The position numbers were made by a program, and so were the translations under genes. From an uncultured Elusimicrobiales bacterium (GTDB lineage: Bacteria > Elusimicrobiota > Elusimicrobia > Elusimicrobiales > Elusimicrobiaceae), in NCBI GenBank assembly GCA_910576915.1, contig CAJTJT010000006.1, positions 41,417 to 105,416 on the forward strand: a DNA stretch of 64,000 nucleotides. The letters are read 5' to 3'. Each line of letters opens with the position of its first letter. Position 1 is the stretch's first letter. Shown here in pieces: positions 58,425-64,000 of the stretch. The notes below the pieces were generated by a model. The model was not told where the DNA came from, made no database searches, and saw only the letters and a program-made list of their open reading frames with translations.

Positions 58425-58694
58425 ATGGTACTTTCCATGCAAGACAGAAAAGACATCATCAGCAAATTCCAATCCGGCGCCAACGACACCGGCTCCGCTG
58501 CCGTGCAGATTGCGCTTATTACGGAACGCATCCAATACATCTCTAACCACTTGAAAGCCAACCCGAAAGATTTTGCGGGTGAAAGAGGCCTTAACAAACT
58601 GGTCGGCCAGCGCAAACGCCTGCTCGCCTACTTGAAAAGAACCGACTTTGAAAAATATCAGAAAGTCACCCAAGAACTCAAATTAAGGAAATAA
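58425..58694 (+). CDS. rpsO: 30S ribosomal protein S15
   Basis: 89 residues from ATG 58425, the same length as E. coli S15. An ATG four codons upstream is possible but would lengthen the N-terminus beyond MVLS. Signatures DTGSAAVQIALITERI, RGLNKLVGQRKRLLAYLKR are clear. Binds the 16S rRNA central domain early in assembly. Followed by pnp 6 bp later, the usual pairing. Confidence 0.96.
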   Translation: MVLSMQDRKDIISKFQSGANDTGSAAVQIALITERIQYISNHLKANPKDFAGERGLNKLVGQRKRLLAYLKRTDFEKYQKVTQELKLRK

Positions 58695-58700
58695 CCCCTA

Positions 58701-60812
58701 ATGCAAAATTTCAACCATAAATTCGACATTCACGAAGTGGAAGTAACCGTCGGAAACGAAACCATCAAACTGCAAACCGGCTTGATGGCTAAACAGGCCG
58801 ACGGCGCCGTCGTAGCCACTATGGGCGAAACCATGGTGCTCGCGGCTTCCGTTTCCACCAAAGAGCAGAAACCGGGCATCTCCGATTTCATGCCGCTTAC
58901 CGTCAATTATAAAGAAAGAACCTACGCCGCGGGCAAAATCCCCGGCGGTTTTTTCAAACGCGAAGGCAGAGCCAGCAAAAAAGAAACTTTGTCTTCCCGC
59001 ATTATTGACCGCACTATTCGCCCGATCTTCCCCGAAGGCTTTGCCTGCGAAACGAACGTGACGGCCATGGTTATTTCCAGCGACGACAAACACGATGCCG
59101 ACGTTTTGTCCGTACTCGCGTCTTCCGCCTCCCTGGTAATTTCCAACATTCCGTTTAACGAACCCGTCGCCGCCGTACGCATCGGCCGCAAAGACGGTCA
59201 GTACATCGTCAACCCCACCAAAGAAGAACAGGAAACCTGCGATATGGACCTTGTCATCGCGGGCTCCAAACAGGGCCTCTTAATGGTGGAAGGCGGCGCC
59301 AAAGAAGTGGAAGAAGAAGCCATCATCAAAGCGATGGAAACCGCCAAGCCGGAAATCGACAAAATGTGCGACGTGCAGCTTAAACTGCGCGAACTGGCCG
59401 GCAAACCGAAATTTGAATACGTCGTGGAAAAACTGCCGCAGGAAGTGGTCGATTTGGCCAACGGCAAATTCCGCGAAGAAGCCAAAAAAATCTTACACGC
59501 GTTTTCCGACAAGCAAACCCGCGATAACCAAGTGGCCGCTTTGAAAAAGTCCTTCACCGAAGAACTTACCGCCGCTTACGGCGACAACGCCGCCACCTAC
59601 GCCGGTATCGCTTTGGAAAACATCATGTATGAAGAATCCCGCAACCTCGTGCTGCACGAAGGCGTGCGCGTAGACGGCCGCAAACCGACCGAAATCAGAC
59701 CCTTGAGCTCTATGGTCGGCCTGTTGCCCCGCGCCCACGGTTCCGCGCTCTTCACCCGCGGGCAGACCCAGTCTTTGGCGGTAGCCACCCTGGGCACCCC
59801 GGACGACCAGCAAATGGTTGAAGGCCTGGACGACACCACCTACGAACGCTTCATGCTTCACTACAACTTCCCGGGTTATTCCACCGGCGAATGCAAACCG
59901 GACCGCTCTCCGGGCCGCCGCGAAATCGGCCACGGGGAACTCGCCCGCCGCGCTTTGTTGCCGCTCATCCCGAGCGAAGAAGAATTTCCGTATACGATTC
60001 GCGTCGTGTCCGACATTATGGAATCCAACGGTTCTTCCTCCATGGCCAGCGTCTGCGGCGGCTCGTTAGCTTTGTTTGACGCGGGCGTTCCGATGAAATC
60101 GCCCTGCTCCGGTATCGCCATGGGCGCCATTTCCGGCGACGGCAAATTTGTCGTTCTGTCCGACATCATGGGCCTGGAAGACCACCTGGGCGACATGGAC
60201 TTTAAACTCACCGGTTCCCGCAAAGGTATTACGGCCTTCCAGATGGACGTAAAACTTAAAACGGGTATCCCCTTGGATGTTTTGCACCAGGCTATCAAAC
60301 AAGCAACCGAAGGCCGCATGTTCATCATGGACCACATGGAAAAAACGATCGCCGAGCCGAAGAAAGAAGTTTCCCGCTTCGCTCCCGTCATTTTCAAAAT
60401 GCGCATCCCCGTGGACAAAATCGGCGCTTTGATCGGCCCCGGCGGCAAGAACATCAAACGCATCACCGAAACCACCGAAACCAAGATTGACATCGCCGAA
60501 GACGGCACGGTCACCATCGCCGCCGCCAACGCCGACCGCTTGGATATGGCCAAAGCCGAGATTGACATGATGACCGCGGAAGCGGAAGTCAACAAAATCT
60601 ACAAAGGCAAAGTGGTTTCCATTCAGCCGTTTGGCGCGTTTGTGGAAATCTTGCCCGGCAAAGACGGACTGTTGCACATTTCCGAAATCGAAAAACACCG
60701 CATTAATAAAGTGGAAGATGTACTCCACTTGGGCGACATCGTCGAAGTAAAATGCGTGGAAATCGATAACAACGGCAAAGTGCGCTTGTCCCGCAAAGCC
60801 TTGCTCAAATAG
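58701..60812 (+). CDS. pnp: Polyribonucleotide nucleotidyltransferase
   Basis: 703 residues. Two RNase PH domains: the first with GGFFKREGRASKKETLSSRIIDR, the second with RGQTQSLAVATLGT, SNGSSSMASVCGGSLA and the catalytic AISGDGKFVVLSDIMGLEDHLGDMDFK (cited by its first and last parts), then KH (IGALIGPGGKNIKRI) and S1 (GKVVSIQPFGAFVEI) domains. Degrades RNA 3' to 5' phosphorolytically. Ends with a good terminator. Confidence 0.97.
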   Translation: MQNFNHKFDIHEVEVTVGNETIKLQTGLMAKQADGAVVATMGETMVLAASVSTKEQKPGISDFMPLTVNYKERTYAAGKIPGGFFKREGRASKKETLSSRIIDRTIRPIFPEGFACETNVTAMVISSDDKHDADVLSVLASSASLVISNIPFNEPVAAVRIGRKDGQYIVNPTKEEQETCDMDLVIAGSKQGLLMVEGGAKEVEEEAIIKAMETAKPEIDKMCDVQLKLRELAGKPKFEYVVEKLPQEVVDLANGKFREEAKKILHAFSDKQTRDNQVAALKKSFTEELTAAYGDNAATYAGIALENIMYEESRNLVLHEGVRVDGRKPTEIRPLSSMVGLLPRAHGSALFTRGQTQSLAVATLGTPDDQQMVEGLDDTTYERFMLHYNFPGYSTGECKPDRSPGRREIGHGELARRALLPLIPSEEEFPYTIRVVSDIMESNGSSSMASVCGGSLALFDAGVPMKSPCSGIAMGAISGDGKFVVLSDIMGLEDHLGDMDFKLTGSRKGITAFQMDVKLKTGIPLDVLHQAIKQATEGRMFIMDHMEKTIAEPKKEVSRFAPVIFKMRIPVDKIGALIGPGGKNIKRITETTETKIDIAEDGTVTIAAANADRLDMAKAEIDMMTAEAEVNKIYKGKVVSIQPFGAFVEILPGKDGLLHISEIEKHRINKVEDVLHLGDIVEVKCVEIDNNGKVRLSRKALLK

Positions 60813-60830
60813 TTTCGACGCAGTAACCAA

Positions 60831-60864
60831 AGCTCCCCGGACTTTATTAGCCCGGGGAGTTTTA
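60831..60864 (+). terminator. Terminator of rpsO-pnp
   Basis: AGCTCCCCGG...CCGGGGAGTTTT hairpin. Confidence 0.9.
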
Positions 60865-60907
60865 TCTTTTTATTCCGTGAGGTCTTTCACGTTTAAGGAG
60901 GACATAT

Positions 60908-61579
60908 ATGTCATTTAACATTTACGATTGGATGAACGAACTCATCCTCCGTCTGAAAGAAGCCTTTGGCGCGCGTTTAGTGGCCGTCGGTTTACAGGGC
61001 AGTTTTAAAAGGGGGGAGGCACACGAACAAAGCGATATTGACGCGGTGGTCGTGTTAGACGAATTAACTACGGCGGATTTAACCGTTTATAAAAGTATTT
61101 TGGCGCAAATGCCGCCGTCTTCGCACCCAGCGTGCGGGTTTATCTCCGGGAAAGAAGACTTAAAAAACTGGTCCCGTGCGGAACTCTTCCAATTTGCGTA
61201 CGATACCGAAACGCTCTTCGGTTCGTTTGGCGGTATTTTGCCGCCGCCCACTCGCCAAGACGCGTTGGAAGCCGCCCAAACGGGCGCAGGAACGCTGTTT
61301 CACGCGCTGTGCCACACGCAGGTCCACGGCGAAGTAACACCGGAACTGTTGTCCCAGTTATATAAAGGAGCGTTTTTTGTGCTCCAGGCACTGCACTTTG
61401 CCCGAACGGGAACATATATTTCCAATAAACAAACGCTCTATAAAGCGCTTTCCGGGCATAATAAAGCGGTTTTGAGCACCTTGTTGGAGGGGAAATATCC
61501 TCCCGCTTCGGCGGAGCTCCTGTTTTATTGGTGCCGGGAAACACTGGCCTATACGGCGGCGGAATTACGCGTCCGTTAA
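60908..61579 (+). CDS. Nucleotidyltransferase-domain protein with helical C-terminal domain
   Basis: 223 residues. N-terminal polymerase-beta-type nucleotidyltransferase core: GSFKRGEAHEQSDIDAVVV (31-49) has the GS...G...SDiD motif with metal-binding Asp43 and Asp45. The helical C-terminal half (about 120-223: LFHALCHTQVHGE, LYKGAFFVLQALHFARTG) resembles the HEPN-like helical bundle fused or paired to MNT domains and found in aminoglycoside nucleotidyltransferases. Could be a toxin-antitoxin-related, drug-modifying or housekeeping enzyme. RBS AAGGAGG. No partner gene adjacent. Confidence 0.82.
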   Translation: MSFNIYDWMNELILRLKEAFGARLVAVGLQGSFKRGEAHEQSDIDAVVVLDELTTADLTVYKSILAQMPPSSHPACGFISGKEDLKNWSRAELFQFAYDTETLFGSFGGILPPPTRQDALEAAQTGAGTLFHALCHTQVHGEVTPELLSQLYKGAFFVLQALHFARTGTYISNKQTLYKALSGHNKAVLSTLLEGKYPPASAELLFYWCRETLAYTAAELRVR

Positions 61580-61646
61580 CTTTTTTCCGTGAAGATGGGA
61601 CAGGCACAAACGCTTTCAAACTCCTGTTCACTGCGGGAGTATTTGA

Positions 61647-61652
61647 TATAAT
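61647..61652 (+). promoter_or_regulatory. -10 box of the lipoprotein protease gene, predicted leaderless
   Basis: TATAAT, ATAAAT, ATG at 61659. No RBS. Confidence 0.55.
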
Positions 61653-61658
61653 ATAAAT

Positions 61659-63026
61659 ATGATTTTCACCCCGCTTTCGTCCCGCACCGTATTTTCTGCT
61701 ATACTTCTCTTTTTCTGTCTGCTTGTTTGCGGCTGCAATTACCACGGCCGTATCCGCAGAAACATTTATAAAAAGCCGTCTTTTCAGGAGAAAGTGGATT
61801 TGTCCGTTTTGGTGGTAAACGACCGTTTCATTCAGCAAAGCGTTACGTTAAACGGACTGGATAATTATATTCCCGCCCAATATATTTTCCGCACCGATGA
61901 CGGCGCCGCCGTCGCCGCGGCGGACGCGCTGGGTACGCTGTTTTCACAGGTGGACGTGGGCGGAAAACGTCTTGCCTCCCAGTACGACTATGTGGCGGAA
62001 ATTGATTACACCGTAGTGCCGGATGATATTCACTATCGGTACGCGATTGTGGGAAACGAAGATTTGGTCTGGCGCGAAAAACGCTATTATCCCGGGCTGA
62101 AAACCACGGTCCGCCTGACGCTGCGCCGGCCGGGTTCCCGCCAGGCGGTCATTCTGCTGGACGCCTCCCGCCGCCACGACGTTACCCTCAACACCGTCGG
62201 CAAAACGATTTACTGGTTTAACCGCGTTACGCTGACGCTTTTATATCCCGTATTGTCGCCCGCGTTTATGCAAACTTCGGGCTCCGCCATTCGCAAAAAT
62301 CTGGAAAAAGATTTGCAGGAATGTCTGTCCGAAATTATGAACCAGCTGGAAGAAAACCGCATAATTCTTTCCTCCGGGCACGGGCCGGACTATTTACCCC
62401 GCCGGGACGGCGAATACCGGGAAATGCTGGAGAAGACCGTTTATCTGGAAGTGCCGGACGGGCACGGAAGCGGTTTTTTTATCAGCCCGGACGGCTACAT
62501 TTTAACAAATGCCCACGTCGTAAAAAATAACCGGGACGTCCGCTTTTACCTGTACCGGGACATGCCTTTTGAACCTTTCCGCGCGGAGCCGCCGTTTCGT
62601 TATGCGCGCGTGATAAAAGTAAATAAAGAGCGCGATTTAGCGCTGTTAAAAGCGGAGGGGGAATTCCCGTATTTTGAACTGGAAACGGACCGCTCCCGGT
62701 ATAAAACGGGCGACAGCGTGCTGGTGCTGGGCAACCCGCTAAACAACTTTTGGACGGTTACGCAAGGCATTATCAGCGCGCTTAACAATTATTACTCTAC
62801 GGACGAAATCCAGGTGGATGCGGCCATCAATCCCGGCAACTCGGGCGGACCGCTGGTGCTGAAATCTTCCGGCAAAGTGATTGGGGTAAACTCGCGTTCG
62901 ATTAAGGCGCACCTGGGCGACGGAATGGGGTACGCCATATCGGCCTATGAAGTGGAACGGACCCTGGGAATCAGGCAGCCTGTCGACGGAGAAAAGCTGG
63001 AACGCGAGCTGTTAAAAAAGATTTGA
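61659..63026 (+). CDS. Lipoprotein trypsin-like serine protease
   Basis: 455 residues. Signal peptide with lipobox LLVCGC, lipidated Cys26. An unassigned N-terminal region (about 30-240) precedes an S1C/HtrA-like protease domain with His286 (TNAHVV), Asp326 (RDLALLK) and Ser395 (GNSGGPL). The oxyanion region is normal, so it is probably active. There is no PDZ domain after the protease, unlike DegP/HtrA, and the polypeptide ends about 60 residues past Ser395. Likely a periplasm-facing quality-control or processing protease. Confidence 0.9.
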   Translation: MIFTPLSSRTVFSAILLFFCLLVCGCNYHGRIRRNIYKKPSFQEKVDLSVLVVNDRFIQQSVTLNGLDNYIPAQYIFRTDDGAAVAAADALGTLFSQVDVGGKRLASQYDYVAEIDYTVVPDDIHYRYAIVGNEDLVWREKRYYPGLKTTVRLTLRRPGSRQAVILLDASRRHDVTLNTVGKTIYWFNRVTLTLLYPVLSPAFMQTSGSAIRKNLEKDLQECLSEIMNQLEENRIILSSGHGPDYLPRRDGEYREMLEKTVYLEVPDGHGSGFFISPDGYILTNAHVVKNNRDVRFYLYRDMPFEPFRAEPPFRYARVIKVNKERDLALLKAEGEFPYFELETDRSRYKTGDSVLVLGNPLNNFWTVTQGIISALNNYYSTDEIQVDAAINPGNSGGPLVLKSSGKVIGVNSRSIKAHLGDGMGYAISAYEVERTLGIRQPVDGEKLERELLKKI

Positions 63027-63116
63027 AAAAGAAGGAAACAGCCAAGCGGCTAAAAATTATGTAAAATAAATAAAAGCAGTTTTGGTTATTATCAAGGAAC
63101 AGAGGTTATTTTTGTT

Positions 63117-63617
63117 ATGAAAAAAACAGCAGCTAAAAAGACGGCCCCGGCCAAATCCGGCGCCGCCGTAAAAGAATCTCCGATTTTGAAAGAAGTAAAA
63201 CAGCTTTACGGTTTCATGCAGGACAATAACATCGATACGATTGAGTACGACCAAAAAGGCCTCTACCTGCGCCTGGTAAAAGCAAAACCCGCCGTGGTTC
63301 CCGTGCCCGTGAATTTAGGCGGCGCCGTAGCCGCTGCCGGCTCTTCCGCCGCGGCCGGAACCGCCCAGGAACAATATAAAGACGTTATCAAATCCTCCCT
63401 TACCGGTATTTTCTTCCGCGGTTCCACTCCGTCCGCCCCGCCGTTTGCCAAAGAAGGCGCGCGCGTGAATAAAGGCGACGTCATCTGCTTAATCGAAGCC
63501 ATGAAAGTATTTAACGAAGTCCGCGCGGAATTCCCCTGCATCATTAAAAAAGTGCTGGTGGAAAACGGCAAGCCGGTTAAACAGGGCGAAGCGTTGTTCG
63601 CTTTTGAACGGGTGTAA
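63117..63617 (+). CDS. accB: Biotin carboxyl carrier protein
   Basis: 166 residues. C-terminal biotinyl domain with EAMKVFNEV, biotinylated Lys130. N-terminal region (ILKEVKQLYGFMQDNNIDTIEY) matches BCCP of acetyl-CoA carboxylase, followed by an Ala/Pro-rich linker. The first ~19 residues are Lys/Ala-rich (MKKTAAKKTAPAKSGAA), reminiscent of the extension on ppdK. accC does not follow; the next gene, 2 bp later, encodes a winged-helix protein. Confidence 0.95.
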   Translation: MKKTAAKKTAPAKSGAAVKESPILKEVKQLYGFMQDNNIDTIEYDQKGLYLRLVKAKPAVVPVPVNLGGAVAAAGSSAAAGTAQEQYKDVIKSSLTGIFFRGSTPSAPPFAKEGARVNKGDVICLIEAMKVFNEVRAEFPCIIKKVLVENGKPVKQGEALFAFERV

Positions 63618-63619
63618 CC

Positions 63620-63877
63620 ATGAATCCGTTACAAGAGAGTATCCAAACCGCGGTTACCCGCATTGGGGAGTTCTTGGCCCAAAACGGCAAAGCCACTTCC
63701 TGGCAGCTGAAAGTAACGTTCCGTTTGTCGGCGTCTGTGCTTTATTTGGCGCTCGGGGCGTTATACCAGCAGGGTAAAATCTCGCTGGAAGCGGACGGAA
63801 TCAACTACCACGTAACGTGGACGGCCGGCGTACAAACGCCCCGGCCCGAAGCGTCCGCCCCGCAGGACGCCAACTAA
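63620..63877 (+). CDS. Winged-helix protein (DUF2582-like)
   Basis: 85 residues. IGEFLAQNGKATSWQLKVTF and SVLYLALGALYQQGKISLE fit the small winged-helix family in which a helix-turn-helix is followed by a wing. Such proteins are found next to unrelated genes and their role is unknown. The C-terminal tail is Pro/Ala-rich. It sits 2 bp after accB and has a terminator, so the two are one transcript. Confidence 0.8.
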   Translation: MNPLQESIQTAVTRIGEFLAQNGKATSWQLKVTFRLSASVLYLALGALYQQGKISLEADGINYHVTWTAGVQTPRPEASAPQDAN

Positions 63878-63891
63878 AAAAGTCTTTTTTA

Positions 63892-63927
63892 CAAAACCCG
63901 GTTTCGCTTTGGCGAGGCCGGGTTTTT
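63892..63927 (+). terminator. Terminator of accB and the winged-helix gene
   Basis: AAAACCCGG...CCGGGTTTTTT hairpin with long loop. Confidence 0.85.
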
Positions 63928-63944
63928 TGTAATACCCGGGGAAA

Positions 63945-64000
63945 CCATAGGCGGGAGCCTATGGAGGAGAGGAGAAGCAGGACTCTTCTATGCTACAATA
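63945..64000. other. Window end: palindrome and probable promoter
   Basis: Inverted repeat CCATAGGC-GGGA-GCCTATGG (63945-63964) and a terminal ATGCTACAATA that is also found at 38828-38838. TACAAT is a likely -10 for a gene just beyond the window. Confidence 0.4.

Overview
The window is 64 kb of bacterial chromosome with very dense coding, and it reads as a member of the Elusimicrobiota, probably a gut Elusimicrobium-like fermenter. This placement is an inference. It rests on three type IV pilin-like genes with near-identical MKGFTLIELLVVVLIIGILS N-termini, a HydE maturase for [FeFe]-hydrogenase, a pyruvate phosphate dikinase, several exported proteins with no recognisable family, and a compact dcw cluster. 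No 16S rRNA or other decisive marker is present. I found no CRISPR array, prophage, transposase or tRNA gene.

Layout. 0-8.5 kb: end of aspS (probably a non-discriminating AspRS), two coiled-coil exported proteins, a TPR-SpoIID cell-wall protein, lipA and a small lipoprotein. 8.5-9.8 kb: an unidentified ~465-nt structured RNA on the minus strand, divergent from a cysteine-rich pilin gene. 9.8-17.3 kb: glyQS, a HAD phosphatase, an exported clostripain-like protease, recO and two exported unknowns. 17.4-21.4 kb: rpmH-rnpA-yidD-yidC-khpB. 21.4-22.4 kb: three degenerate tandem repeats and pilin 2. 23.1-35.9 kb: one long operon, mnmE-mnmG-rsmG-membrane gluzincin-rsmH-ftsL-ftsI-murF-mraY-ftsW-murG, in which murE and murD are absent from their usual places. 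36-41.4 kb: pilin 3, an ArsR/CadA-type metal-resistance operon with a clear SmtB-type operator, a second structured RNA candidate, and an ankyrin lipoprotein. 41.5-48.5 kb (minus strand): tyrS-mltG, two DUF805 proteins, and gmk-rpoZ-udg-priA with a motif-degenerate PriA. 48.5-55.3 kb: a 30-codon gene, an exported unknown, ppdK, a thioredoxin-like anchored protein, hydE and a 56-codon gene. 55.4-64 kb: a secreted repeat protein, a third DUF805 protein, rpsO-pnp, a nucleotidyltransferase, a lipoprotein serine protease, accB and a winged-helix protein.

Two genome-scale patterns stand out. (1) At many monocistronic or operon-leading genes a TATAAT-like -10 box lies exactly 6 nt before the ATG with no Shine-Dalgarno sequence, which predicts leaderless mRNAs. 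(2) A 14-bp palindromic box, roughly GGGNC-N4-GNCCC, occurs in pairs about 24 bp apart at seven or more promoters. The proximal box usually ends 23 bp before the -10 hexamer, so it abuts the -35. Most of the genes concerned encode exported proteins, small peptides, HydE or a pilin. This looks like an undescribed regulon with a class-II-activator-like geometry. Pilin genes 1 and 2 also have promoters whose -35/-10 spacers are homopolymeric T tracts of 12 and 13 nt, a layout suited to slipped-strand phase variation.
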